Below are positions 1 to 7,707 of a stretch of DNA of 13,296 nt, piece after piece. Each line of letters opens with the position of its first letter. The first letter of the stretch is position 1. The DNA comes from an uncultured Syntrophobacteraceae bacterium (GTDB taxonomy: Bacteria; Desulfobacterota; Syntrophobacteria; Syntrophobacterales; Syntrophobacteraceae). A program made the position numbers and the translations under genes. The stretch lies in contig CALBZH010000843.1 in the NCBI GenBank assembly GCA_937889795.1, positions 1 to 13,296 of the forward strand, read 5' to 3'. Below the pieces are notes generated by a model. It worked only from the letters and a program-made list of their open reading frames with translations. It made no database searches and had not been told where the DNA came from.

Positions 1-880
1 CCAAACGAGCCGCCACGTCGAGGATGGTCTGAACGTACGGGCGGCTCTTGTTGTAATGATAGATGACTTCCTCCTTTTCCGCTCTCGTTTTGGCGCTGCA
101 CCAGCCGAATCCGCGAAGGTAATTGGCGATGCTGAAAACGGCGTCGTCAGAAGTGTAGAGATCGATCCGGCCGTCCTGATTTCCGTCCGCGCCGTATTTG
201 ACGATGCTTGAGGGAAGAAACTGGGGCCAGCCGATGGCACCCATGTAAGAGCCGTGAAGGGTGCCAGGATTCAGGCTGGCCTTCTGTGCCAGCTTCAGCA
301 AGGCGCGCAGCTCTCCGTAGGCCCATTCCGATCGCTTGAGAAGCTTCTCGTCAAACGCGTCTCGCTCCCATCGCTTCTTATCCTTCGGGGAAAGCATGGC
401 CCAGATCTTATTGCGGTACGAGACCTGATCCATGAGAGCGAACGTGGCAAAAACCGACAGGACGTGCGTCTTACCCGTGCCGTTCCCGAATCCCGATTCG
501 ACGAGAAGAATCGCCGCGATAACGGGGGCCTCGACGCCGTATGCCTTCTCCGCCCGAGCCAGGCTCGCGTGATGCTCCTGAATGAATCGCTTTGCCAGTG
601 CAATCGAGCCGGGCTCAAGAAAACGCCCGTAGTTCAGCTTGCTTTCCTGGATGCGAAATGTCCCTGCCACGAGCCTGAAGAGAGGGGTCGGGTCCGAAGC
701 GAACAAGTCTTCGACCTGAGCGGCTCCAAAGCCTTCTTGGAGCAGCCTTTTCTTGATGCTCGGAAAGGGGTCCTCCGCAGTCAGCCCCAGTGCCGCGAAT
801 CCAAGAATGCCCCACAAGAGACCCATCACACCGACGAGTGCCGACCATTGGGCGCTTTCCGGCTTAACGTTCTGCCGCAC
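1..880 (-). CDS. mltB: Lytic murein transglycosylase, MltB family (3' end cut by window edge)
   Basis: A periplasmic enzyme that cleaves the MurNAc-GlcNAc bond of peptidoglycan, leaving a 1,6-anhydro end. About 293 residues are visible. A hydrophobic segment (about residues 12-34) followed by LTAED looks like an export signal; I see no lipobox. The catalytic motif VESGFGNGTGK places the acid Glu at about residue 128, and GAIGWPQFLPSSIVKYGADG (from residue 214) is the typical substrate-groove signature, followed by the DGRIDLY segment. The window ends within YNKSRPYVQTILDVAARL, a usual C-terminal end of the family, so only a few residues are probably missing. I chose the GTG at 880: an in-frame TAG lies two codons upstream and AAGGGGG precedes it at good spacing. 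The ATG at 826 would fall inside the signal segment. It is divergent from the dynamin gene. Family assignment is very secure; the exact paralogue is inferred. Confidence 0.92.
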   Translation of the reverse strand, partial: MRQNVKPESAQWSALVGVMGLLWGILGFAALGLTAEDPFPSIKKRLLQEGFGAAQVEDLFASDPTPLFRLVAGTFRIQESKLNYGRFLEPGSIALAKRFIQEHHASLARAEKAYGVEAPVIAAILLVESGFGNGTGKTHVLSVFATFALMDQVSYRNKIWAMLSPKDKKRWERDAFDEKLLKRSEWAYGELRALLKLAQKASLNPGTLHGSYMGAIGWPQFLPSSIVKYGADGNQDGRIDLYTSDDAVFSIANYLRGFGWCSAKTRAEKEEVIYHYNKSRPYVQTILDVAARL

Positions 881-952
881 CTTCTATCCCCCTTGAAACG
901 GTTGTTGTCATCTTGTTTGGTGCTCGACACACCGACAAAACCAGACCGTCGG

Positions 953-981
953 ATCATAAGCAACGCCGCCTCGGAATGCAA
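953..981 (-). promoter_or_regulatory. Candidate sigma-70 promoter for mltB
   Basis: Read on the minus strand, TTGCAT (-35, 981-976) and TATGAT (-10, 958-953) are separated by 17 bp, about 70 bp upstream of the GTG start. The -10 matches consensus at five of six positions and the -35 at three. It is a motif match only. Confidence 0.4.
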
Positions 982-997
982 GAAAAGCAAAGAGAGG

Positions 998-1026
998 TTG
1001 AATAGTTGCCCCGCGAGCGTTAATAA
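998..1026 (+). promoter_or_regulatory. Candidate sigma-70 promoter for the dynamin-like gene
   Basis: TTGAAT (998-1003) and TAATAA (1021-1026) are 17 bp apart and lie about 80 bp upstream of the ATG at 1106. The -35 matches consensus at four positions, the -10 at three. With the minus-strand candidate at 953-981 this makes the 225-bp gap a divergent promoter region. Confidence 0.35.
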
Positions 1027-1105
1027 GGATTCCTGCCCGGATATGTCCCGGTTCATCTGTCATGGAGATACGGATCGTCCAAGAACCCGACTGTGAGGAG
1101 CGCAC

Positions 1106-2950
1106 ATGGAGGAACCCTCTGCCGAGAGCCACGTGCCCGCCGCGGAGCCATCGGTCATCAGGGATTATGCCCAACTTCGATCCCGGCTCTTGAATTGCCT
1201 CGATCGTCTCGCCAGCGCCGATCAGGCTCCACTCCAGGCGCTGGGCGAGCTAAAGTCGAAGATCGAGCTCAATCGGTTTCATCTGGTTGTGGTCGGCCAA
1301 TTCAAGCGGGGCAAGACCTGCCTGATCAATGCACTGATCGGAGCGGACATTCTGCCTGTTGCAGTGGTTCCCCTGACGTCGATCGTGACCATTTTGACTT
1401 ACGGGGAGACCGTCCGGATGGAAGTGCATTTTCTCGACGGTCGGACGGAAATCATCGACCCGGCGGTGCTGCCGGATTATGCGACGGAGGCGGGGAATCC
1501 CCAAAATGAGCGCTGCGTCAAAGAAGTCCTCATTCATTATCCTTCCCCCTACCTGCGGGACGGCGTGCGACTGATCGACACACCCGGCGTCGGCTCCGTG
1601 TATCTTCACAACACGGATGTTGCCTACGAGTACCTTCCCAAGTGCGATGCGGCGTTGTTTCTGCTTTCAGTCGAGCAGCCGGCGAGCAAGGCCGAGCTCG
1701 ACTTCCTTAAAGACGTACGGGAATACTCCGGTAAGATCTTCTTCCTGCTCAACAAGATCGACTATCTCACCGACTCCGAGGTGACCGAGTCGCTGGCCTT
1801 TTCGCGGCAGGTTCTGAGAGAGGCCATGGGGGCGGAGGTGCGGGTCTTTCCGATGTCGGCCAAGCTCGCCCTCCAGGGAAAGCTGGATGGCTCGGAGGAA
1901 GACCAGAGGCGGAGTCAACTGCCGGCCTTTTCTTCGGCCCTTGATGAGTTTCTCGTGCACGAAAAAGGAAGGGTCCTGCTGCTTGCCGCGTCGGGTCAGC
2001 TTCTGCGAATCGCCTCTCAAGGGCAGCTGGCGGTGGAGCTGGAGCTGAAATCTCTGAGTGAGCCCATCGAAGAGCTTCGCCGTAAAATTGAGCTCATCGA
2101 GGCCAAGGGAGTGGAAATCGCGAGGGAGAGAGACCGCATCGGACAGCTCATGGACGGTGAGATCGAGCGGCTGGTTCGCGACGACCTGGATCCGGAGATC
2201 GACCGTTTCGCATGCGAGCTTCGAGATCGCATGGGCGGTGAGCTTAGACAGTTGTTCGAAGCACACCAGGAAATGCTTCCCAAGGAGCTCGACGCGCTGC
2301 TGGAGTCTTTCCTGGTGTGCGAGGTCGAAAATGCTTACCGGGGATGGCGTCTGTCGCTGGAAAAGAGGTTGGCGAGCTCCTTTCAGGAGCAGTGCAGTGC
2401 CTTGGCGGTCAAGACCAACGACATCATCGAGGTCCTGATGAAATATGCGTCCGGGCTCTTCGATGTCGTCTTCGAGCCGCTTTCCGCTTCGAGCTTCTGG
2501 ATGGAGGACTCCAAATTCCATTTCAAGCTGCGGGATGATCCAGTCGGCCTGGACATGCTTGCCGATTCCATCTCGGGTGTGCTTCCGGGGTTGGTCGCAA
2601 AACGCTTCGAGCGGCTGCGCTTCTTCCTGTTCCAGCGGGCTAGGACTTACTTCTATAAACGACGGCTTTCACAGATGGAGCACATCGTTGGAATGCAGGC
2701 CGGACGGATCCGTTACGACCTGGTGGAGCGTCTCAAAAAGAGCGGTGCCGGTTTTCGGTTGGAGATGCAGGAGCGGATTGAAGCGTCTGTCGAGTCGATC
2801 GCCCAAGCCGTGCGTCGCGGCATTGACCGGAGGGAAGCGGGTGAGCGCGCGGCGGAAAGGCGGCGGGGTGAGCTGTCGACAAGCCTTGTGGAGCTTGAGG
2901 CCGTGCGGGAGGAGCTGCTGAAAATCCGGGAAGAGGCTCACCTTCACTGA
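1106..2950 (+). CDS. Bacterial dynamin-like GTPase
   Basis: A large GTPase of the dynamin superfamily, a family that remodels or tethers membranes through nucleotide-driven assembly. The 614 residues carry a complete G domain: G1 P-loop GQFKRGKT at 64-71, a G2 threonine at about 91 in VPLTS, G3 DTPG at 158-161, G4 NKID at 216-219 and a G5-like SAK at 251-253. Residues from about 300 are strongly charged and helical with coiled-coil character (stalk). An aromatic and hydrophobic stretch around 480-520, ending FLFQRARTYFYKRR, could be the membrane-contacting tip; that is inference. The C-terminus is another charged helix. GAGGAG at 1095-1100 sits 5 nt before the ATG. Bacterial dynamins often occur as adjacent pairs, but no second copy lies beside this one. 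The biological role cannot be read from the context. Confidence 0.88.
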   Translation: MEEPSAESHVPAAEPSVIRDYAQLRSRLLNCLDRLASADQAPLQALGELKSKIELNRFHLVVVGQFKRGKTCLINALIGADILPVAVVPLTSIVTILTYGETVRMEVHFLDGRTEIIDPAVLPDYATEAGNPQNERCVKEVLIHYPSPYLRDGVRLIDTPGVGSVYLHNTDVAYEYLPKCDAALFLLSVEQPASKAELDFLKDVREYSGKIFFLLNKIDYLTDSEVTESLAFSRQVLREAMGAEVRVFPMSAKLALQGKLDGSEEDQRRSQLPAFSSALDEFLVHEKGRVLLLAASGQLLRIASQGQLAVELELKSLSEPIEELRRKIELIEAKGVEIARERDRIGQLMDGEIERLVRDDLDPEIDRFACELRDRMGGELRQLFEAHQEMLPKELDALLESFLVCEVENAYRGWRLSLEKRLASSFQEQCSALAVKTNDIIEVLMKYASGLFDVVFEPLSASSFWMEDSKFHFKLRDDPVGLDMLADSISGVLPGLVAKRFERLRFFLFQRARTYFYKRRLSQMEHIVGMQAGRIRYDLVERLKKSGAGFRLEMQERIEASVESIAQAVRRGIDRREAGERAAERRRGELSTSLVELEAVREELLKIREEAHLH

Positions 2951-2972
2951 GCGTCGGCAGGATCTTTTGTGC

Positions 2973-3001
2973 TTGACAAAAAGGGGATGCTCAAGTAGTT
3001 T
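2973..3001 (+). promoter_or_regulatory. Candidate promoter for hppA with perfect -35
   Basis: A perfect TTGACA (2973-2978) is followed after 17 bp by TAGTTT (2996-3001), which matches the -10 consensus at three positions. If used, the hppA transcript would start near 3008 and carry a leader of about 460 nt. No better promoter was seen closer to the gene. Confidence 0.4.
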
Positions 3002-3449
3002 CTGTGACGCATGTGAAAAAAGTATCTATTTGATGTTTTTAGGAGTCACGGGATTCAACTGCTTGGCCTTTGCCGTTCATGCAGCCAACATAGGCGGATA
3101 CGGAAAGCGCGTGAGGCAGTTTTTATTTTGATCCATCCCCCCAGCCTTCTTCATTGTCCTTTTTTTCACCCTCACACGGTCCGTGCAGCGACGGGGGGAC
3201 CGCGGGTATGCGTGAAGCGGTTGAGCGATCTTGGAGCAGTTTATCCCGGAGCTTCCCTGGAGTGGGGGCCAAAGAGGCAGGAGGCATAGCCCTCTGGGCG
3301 GGCTCGGAAACGATCGGGTAAGAGTTGAGGGTGAACAGGTATGACAACGGCTTCAAGAAGAGGAGGTGAGGGTAACAAAGGCAGCTAAGAGCGAAGGGTG
3401 GGGACGCGTTGTCTTCCACCACGAGGTGAGGGAACAGGGTCCTGATAAC

Positions 3450-3458
3450 AAGGAGGAG
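3450..3458 (+). promoter_or_regulatory. Strong ribosome binding site of hppA
   Basis: AAGGAGGAG lies 7 nt before the ATG at 3466, a near-ideal Shine-Dalgarno sequence. It fixes this start and agrees with high expression suggested by the codon usage. Confidence 0.8.
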
Positions 3459-3465
3459 TAGCTAG

Positions 3466-5511
3466 ATGAAAGCAAGTCAGATTATTCTTTTTGCCCTTGG
3501 ATGTGGTGGCTTAGGCGTTCTGTATGCCCTGATCACTGCGGCTTGGGTCGGAAAGCAACCTGCGGGCAGCGAGAGAATGCAGGAAATTTCGGAGGCCGTT
3601 CGTGAAGGCGCAACGGCTTTCTTGAATCGTGAATACAAAACGGTTGCCTTTGTGGCCGTGGTCCTTGCTGCTGCTCTGACGTACCTTGGCAAGTATACGG
3701 CAATCGGCTTCGTGCTGGGCACGGTTGGCTCGGCGCTGGCCGGCTACATCGGCATGATGGTCACGGTTAAGGCCAACGTGCGCACGACGGAAGCGGCGAA
3801 GCTTGGGCTTCAGCCTGCTCTGTCTGTGGCTTTCAAGGGCGGCTCGGTTACGGGCATCATGGTGGTGGGTCTGGGCCTTCTCGGCATCTCCGGCTACTAC
3901 ATGTTCGTCAAGTCCGTGGCTCCGGTGGACGATGCGTTCCACGCGCTGGTCGGCCTGGGCTTCGGCTGCTCCCTCATGAGCGTGTTCGCTCGTATCGCCG
4001 GCGGCATCTACACCAAGGCCGCTGACGTCGGCGCCGACCTCGTGGGTAAGGTGGAAGCCGGTATCCCCGAGGACGATCCCCGCAACGCAGCGGTTATCGC
4101 CGACAACGTGGGCGACAACGTGGGTGACTGCGCGGGTATGGCCGCTGACTTGTACGAAACCTACACGGTTACGCTGGTTGCAGCCATGCTGCTTGCCAAG
4201 ACCGTTTTCAAGGCCGAGAGCCTCTGGGTGGAATTTCCCCTCCTGATCGGCGGCATCTCCATCGTTGCCTCCATCATCGGCACCTACTTCGTCCGCCTGG
4301 GCAAGAATCAGTACATCATGGGCGCCCTCTACAAAGGCCTCGCCGTGGCCGGTATCCTGGCCGCTGTCGCGATGTACTTCGCATCCGACTGGTTCCTGAA
4401 GCAGCCGGGTGTGGAGCCTGCTTTCACGACGATGGGCGTTTTCACGACGGCCGTCATCGGTCTGGCTCTGACGGGCCTCATCGTTATGATCACCGAGTAC
4501 TTCACGTCCAAGAGCTTCAACCCTGTTAAGCACATCGCGGCCGCCAGTGTCACCGGCCACGGTACCAACGTCATCGCCGGCCTCGCGGTCAGCATGAAGT
4601 CGACCGGTGCTCCGGCTCTGGTCATCTGCGGCGCCATCGTGTGGGCCTACACCCTGGGCGGCGGCTTCGCCGGCAACGCGGGTGGCGGTCTGTTCGCGAT
4701 TGCCCTGTCCGCCGTGGCCATGCTCTCCATGACCGGTATCGTCGTGGCCATCGACTCCTACGGCCCGATCACGGACAACGCCGGTGGTATCGCGGAAATG
4801 GCCGAGCTCGATGAGAGCGTGCGCGCCATCACCGATCCTCTGGATGCGGTCGGCAACACCACGAAGGCCGTTACCAAGGGTTACGCCATCGGCTCCGCCG
4901 CTCTGGCCGCCCTGGTGCTCTTCGCCGAGTACTCCCGCTCCTTCGGCGCGACTCTGGCATTCGATCTCTCCAATCCGCTGGTTCTCGTGGGTCTGTTCAT
5001 CGGCGGTCTGCTGCCCTACTACTTCGGCTCGCTCCTGATGGAAGCCGTTGGCAAGGCAGCCGGTGGCGTTGTTGAAGAAGTTCGCCGCCAGTTCCGTGAA
5101 ATCCCCGGCATCATGGAAGGCACGGCTCGTCCCGAATACGGCAAGTGCGTGGACATCGTGACCAAGAGCGCCATTCAGCAGATGATGGTTCCCGCTCTGA
5201 TCCCCGTGGCCACTCCTGTCATCGTCGGCTTCCTCATGGGCAAAGAGGCTCTGGGCGGCGTGCTGATCGGCTCGATCATCACGGGTCTGTTCCTCGCCAT
5301 CTCCATGACGAGCGGCGGCGGTGCTTGGGACAATGCCAAGAAGTTCATTGAGGACGGCGACTTCGGTGGCAAGGGCTCCGATGCTCACAAAGCAGCGGTC
5401 ACCGGCGACACCGTAGGCGACCCGTACAAAGACACGGCCGGTCCTGCGATCAACCCCATGATCAAGGTCGTGAACATCGTTGCTCTGCTGATCGTGCCGC
5501 TCATCAAGTAG
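3466..5511 (+). CDS. hppA: K+-independent proton-translocating membrane pyrophosphatase
   Basis: An integral inner-membrane enzyme that hydrolyses pyrophosphate and pumps protons outward, recovering energy from PPi made in biosynthesis and acyl-CoA or amino-acid activation. At 681 residues it has the usual bacterial length and many hydrophobic segments. PPi/Mg-binding loops are intact: [11 protein letters not shown] at 187-197, PEDDPRN at 201-207, DNVGDNVGD at 213-221, DNAKK at 622-626 and [15 protein letters not shown] at 647-661. The motif GNTTKA at 463-468 has Lys467, where K+-dependent enzymes have Ala. In this family that lysine marks the K+-independent class, whose known members pump H+ rather than Na+. 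Codon use after about codon 80 is strongly biased to C-ending codons, unlike its neighbours, suggesting high expression. It is preceded by a long leader, followed by its own terminator, and appears monocistronic. Confidence 0.97.
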   Translation: MKASQIILFALGCGGLGVLYALITAAWVGKQPAGSERMQEISEAVREGATAFLNREYKTVAFVAVVLAAALTYLGKYTAIGFVLGTVGSALAGYIGMMVTVKANVRTTEAAKLGLQPALSVAFKGGSVTGIMVVGLGLLGISGYYMFVKSVAPVDDAFHALVGLGFGCSLMSVFARIAGGIYTKAADVGADLVGKVEAGIPEDDPRNAAVIADNVGDNVGDCAGMAADLYETYTVTLVAAMLLAKTVFKAESLWVEFPLLIGGISIVASIIGTYFVRLGKNQYIMGALYKGLAVAGILAAVAMYFASDWFLKQPGVEPAFTTMGVFTTAVIGLALTGLIVMITEYFTSKSFNPVKHIAAASVTGHGTNVIAGLAVSMKSTGAPALVICGAIVWAYTLGGGFAGNAGGGLFAIALSAVAMLSMTGIVVAIDSYGPITDNAGGIAEMAELDESVRAITDPLDAVGNTTKAVTKGYAIGSAALAALVLFAEYSRSFGATLAFDLSNPLVLVGLFIGGLLPYYFGSLLMEAVGKAAGGVVEEVRRQFREIPGIMEGTARPEYGKCVDIVTKSAIQQMMVPALIPVATPVIVGFLMGKEALGGVLIGSIITGLFLAISMTSGGGAWDNAKKFIEDGDFGGKGSDAHKAAVTGDTVGDPYKDTAGPAINPMIKVVNIVALLIVPLIK

Positions 5512-5544
5512 TGACATTGATCCAGACAACACTCGGGTAGGAAG

Positions 5545-5587
5545 CGATGCCGGCAGGGTCACGGACTCTGTCGGCATCGTGTTTTTT
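5545..5587 (+). terminator. Rho-independent terminator of hppA
   Basis: CGATGCCGGCAG (5545-5556) pairs with CTGTCGGCATCG (5568-5579) in a 12-bp stem containing one G-T pair, with an 11-nt loop. The stem is followed by TG and six T residues. It lies 33 bp after the hppA stop. Confidence 0.9.
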
Positions 5588-5632
5588 GATGGACAGTCGG
5601 TGCGCTTAGGTCTTGGAGAGGGAGGTATCGCG

Positions 5633-6196
5633 GTGAATCCGAACGCTGAGTTTCTTAAACCCGACGATTGCATGCTGTTGCTGGTGGATGTTCAGAAAGT
5701 GATGCTGGATCTTTGCGAGGACCACGCGCGGTTGGTCAAGCACACGGACGCGCTGATCCAGGTGGCGAAGGTGTTCAACCTCCCCATTCTCTTTTCCGTG
5801 CACAATACCGAAAAGCTGGGAGGATTCCTGCCCGAGCTGCTCCACAAGGTTGATGATCCGCTGGTGCTCAACAAGGTGGAGTTCAGCTGTCTTGAAAATG
5901 AGGGCATGATGAAAGCCATCTTGGGGATGGGCAGGAAGACTTTGCTGGTTGCGGGACTGGAGACGCACGTGTGTATCTTTCACACCTGCACCCAAGCGGC
6001 ACGTTTGGGGTACCGTGTGCACGTGGCGGCGGATGCGGTGGCCTCGAGGAGTCGCTTGAACTGGGAGGTCGGACTCGGGCGGATGCGGGAGGCTGGAGTC
6101 GTTGTGAGCTCAACGGAGATGATGATCTTTGAGCTGCTGAACCGAGCGGGAACGCCGGAGTTTCGGGCGCTGCTTCCTCTGCTGAAGACGCTTTAG
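5633..6196 (+). CDS. Isochorismatase-family cysteine hydrolase
   Basis: A 187-residue single-domain protein of the isochorismatase-like superfamily, which covers nicotinamidases, N-carbamoylsarcosine amidases, YcaC-type hydrolases and true isochorismatases. The catalytic triad is complete: Asp19 in LLLVDVQK, Lys81 in LNKVEFSC and Cys114 in GLETHVCIFHTC. The cis-peptide region AGLETHVC is typical. I cannot name the substrate from sequence. The reading frame stays open back to a GTG at 5579, but that start lies in the terminator hairpin of hppA. The GTG at 5633, 6 nt after GGAGGT, is much better and gives the usual N-terminus just before the core strand. There is no promoter I can defend in the 45 bp after the terminator, so read-through or an unseen promoter must drive it. 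Its stop codon is the first base triplet of repeat copy 1 on the opposite strand. Confidence 0.9.
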   Translation: MNPNAEFLKPDDCMLLLVDVQKVMLDLCEDHARLVKHTDALIQVAKVFNLPILFSVHNTEKLGGFLPELLHKVDDPLVLNKVEFSCLENEGMMKAILGMGRKTLLVAGLETHVCIFHTCTQAARLGYRVHVAADAVASRSRLNWEVGLGRMREAGVVVSSTEMMIFELLNRAGTPEFRALLPLLKTL

Positions 6197-6302
6197 TCCA
6201 ACGCGGCGGAAGTGCTGCGTCCAGACGAAAGCGATGCTGGAAGCCAGGTTCCGGATGCGAGACAAAACCAATGCCCGGCCGAAACGGTCTTTGTCTGGCA
6301 TC
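6194..6302 (-). repeat. Interspersed non-coding repeat, copy 1
   Basis: Read on the minus strand from 6302, it aligns without gaps to plus-strand 9353-9461 over 109 positions with about 28 differences by hand count (about 74% identity). Shared blocks include TTCGGC, GCATCCGGAA, CAGCATCG or GAGCATCG, TCGT and GCCGCG. It contains degenerate 7-bp periodicity (GCATCCG, GAACCTG, GCTTCCA, GCATCGC at 6258-6231). On the plus strand TGGCATC occurs twice in tandem at 6296-6309, at its edge. It occupies the gap between two convergent genes. Confidence 0.75.
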
Positions 6303-6311
6303 TGGCATCCA

Positions 6312-6341
6312 AAGTCATGTCCGGACACGCCGAGATGACTT
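6312..6341 (-). terminator. Possible stem-loop downstream of the U32 gene
   Basis: AAGTCAT (6312-6318) and ATGACTT (6335-6341) form a 7-bp perfect inverted repeat around a 16-nt loop that contains the palindrome GTCCGGAC. On the minus strand it lies just past the U32 stop codon but is followed only by TTGG after the stem, so it lacks a real T-run. It may be a weak terminator or an RNA 3' end structure. Confidence 0.3.
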
Positions 6342-6354
6342 CCGGCACAGTGTA

Positions 6355-7386
6355 TTAGGCGTGGAGCCCCTTGATATTCTCGTGAAGCTCCCGAGTCTTC
6401 TCCATGCGGACGCGGTCGCGATCACGTCCGATGTCGTCCAGCTCGGCCTGCAGCGGGAGAAGGTCCGGATCGTCGTGGGGTTTTCCGGCACGATGGGCGT
6501 CGATCATGGTTCGGTAAAGAGAGATCATCCGAGCGATGAGATCGACTGGATATTCGCGGCCTTGGACCTTGAGCGTATGGAGTCCGAGATCCATAATGTC
6601 CCAAAGCTCCTTTGCGTTGATGACAAAAGCGACATTAGGTCGGCTCCGGATGCGCTCGTTGATGGATTCAATCTCCTCCTCTTTTCGTCCGCGCTGCCGC
6701 AGCACCTTTCTCCGCTGCTCGTCGGTCAGAAGACAGAGTCGAAAACAGCTGCCGCTCCTGTCCGGCCATCCTTCGAACTCGATGATCTCGTTGCCGTCCT
6801 CGTCACGGTAGGATCGTTTGATGTAGGAGTCGCTGATGAGCTCGTGAAAGGCGCAATTGCCCACGCCGCCGACGCACCGGTTTCCGTGGACCAGGATTTC
6901 CGTTTGAACTCCGATGGCATCGGCAGCTTCCTTGAAACGCCTGAGCTTCTCAACCGTGTCGATCTCCGTGCTCGCCACGATCTGGGAGGCACCGTATCCC
7001 TGGTATTCACGCATCTGTGAGGGGGTTTGGATATTGCAGCCGACGCTCGCGTGGATCACGAGCCCGGGGAAGTTTTGCTGTACCATTTGCATGATCGCGG
7101 GGGTCTTCACGATCACTCCTTCAACGCCGTACGCAGCGTACTTGGAGATTTTTCTCAGCGCGACCATGCCCTTCTCCGAGGGTATTTCAGCGTTCAGTGC
7201 GACGCGCACTTTTCCGCCGAAGCGATTCGCGATTTCGACGGCCTCGCGAATCTGGGAGTCCTCGAGCTCCCACGCACACTTGCGTCGGCTAAAGCCCTTG
7301 GAGCCGACGTAGACCGCGTTGGCGCCCTGAGCCAACACAGCTTCAACCATTTGGAGGCTTCCACCCGGTGCCAGAAGCTCATTCAT
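6355..7386 (-). CDS. Peptidase U32-family protein, probable Fe-S
   Basis: A 343-residue protein with the U32 hallmark at its N-terminus, [20 protein letters not shown] followed by GANAVYVG. It has a TIM-barrel-like core and the family's late motif [21 protein letters not shown] (272-292). Cys171, Cys178 (RCVGGVGNC), Cys214 and Cys218 (CFRLC) are the likely [4Fe-4S] ligands; the C-x6-C spacing matches that of UbiU. Despite the peptidase name, well-studied members act in tRNA or rRNA hydroxylation or O2-independent ubiquinone hydroxylation, so proteolysis should not be assumed. The substrate cannot be assigned: no ubi or prephenate gene is near. The frame is open 16 codons further upstream, but the ATG at 7386 has GGGAGG just before it. 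The C-terminal 30 residues are highly charged. Confidence 0.88.
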   Translation of the reverse strand: MNELLAPGGSLQMVEAVLAQGANAVYVGSKGFSRRKCAWELEDSQIREAVEIANRFGGKVRVALNAEIPSEKGMVALRKISKYAAYGVEGVIVKTPAIMQMVQQNFPGLVIHASVGCNIQTPSQMREYQGYGASQIVASTEIDTVEKLRRFKEAADAIGVQTEILVHGNRCVGGVGNCAFHELISDSYIKRSYRDEDGNEIIEFEGWPDRSGSCFRLCLLTDEQRRKVLRQRGRKEEEIESINERIRSRPNVAFVINAKELWDIMDLGLHTLKVQGREYPVDLIARMISLYRTMIDAHRAGKPHDDPDLLPLQAELDDIGRDRDRVRMEKTRELHENIKGLHA

Positions 7387-7707
7387 AGCAACCTCCCTCC
7401 GTCCATCTGCGAAAGAAAGTGTATCGGCATGCAACAGCTTGAATCGAACAGTCCAGCGTGAGCGCTGTAAAAGGTGGATGTGCCATGCAACAAGAGGACC
7501 GGTGAGCTTTCTTGGTCCAAGACTAGACCGCCCCCGGCCTGACTGCTCATTCGAACAATACGGTGCTCAACCTGAAAAGCGGCACCCACTATAACGCCAG
7601 GATTCAGGATGACTCCAATTCCACAACGAAATTATAATACTGAAGCTCACGGCAAAAGTGAACAGGTAATTGCCCAATGACATGGGTTGAACGTATTCCA
7701 ATGTCCC
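7387..7707. other. Gap between U32 and amidase genes; no established gene
   Basis: This 321-bp, locally AT-richer stretch separates two minus-strand genes. On the minus strand a perfect TATAAT (7636-7631) lies about 245 bp upstream of the U32 start but has no good -35 at standard spacing. A 38-codon ORF (7683-7567, minus) would encode MSLGNYLFTFAVSFSIIISL followed by a polar tail, that is one hydrophobic segment; its ribosome site is poor. No hairpin with a T-run was found for the amidase gene. The minus-strand GGGAGG just before 7386 belongs to the U32 gene. Confidence 0.4.

Larger units (their letters stand above)
2951..3465 (+). other. Long gene-free leader upstream of hppA
   Basis: This 515-bp stretch has no ORF with convincing coding character; a 99-codon minus-strand ORF (3422-3123) is low-complexity and unlike any family I know. 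It begins just after the dynamin stop with a candidate promoter (2973-3001). Its second half is purine-rich, with three imperfect copies of GAGGTGAGGG (3322-3331, 3363-3372, 3423-3432). The 10-mer TTCACCCTCA (3165-3174) is perfectly complementary to TGAGGGTGAA (3326-3335), and a 6-bp stem CGGTCC/GGACCG lies at 3177-3182 and 3197-3202. No hairpin with a T-run was found, so no terminator for the dynamin gene is evident. It may be a long 5' untranslated region with regulatory structure; no known riboswitch class is recognised. Confidence 0.5.

Noticed and set aside
254..1096. 280-codon plus-strand ORF over the mltB region
   Set aside because: It is antisense to the MltB homologue, whose catalytic motifs are intact on the minus strand. 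It has no family features.
3209..3319. 36-codon plus-strand ORF in the hppA leader, as a possible leader peptide
   Set aside because: No ribosome site and no regulatory codon run, so nothing supports translation.
3123..3422. 99-codon minus-strand ORF in the hppA leader
   Set aside because: Low-complexity, no ribosome site, no recognisable domain, and it lies opposite the purine-rich leader.
5579..5632. Upstream GTG start for the isochorismatase-family gene
   Set aside because: It lies in the hppA terminator hairpin and has no ribosome site; the GTG at 5633 has GGAGGT at 6 nt.
3511..5673. 720-codon ORF on the minus strand covering hppA
   Set aside because: It is the antisense of hppA, kept open by that gene's C-ending codon bias. 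Its product is His/Asp/Gly-rich and unlike any family, while the plus strand encodes an unmistakable pyrophosphatase.
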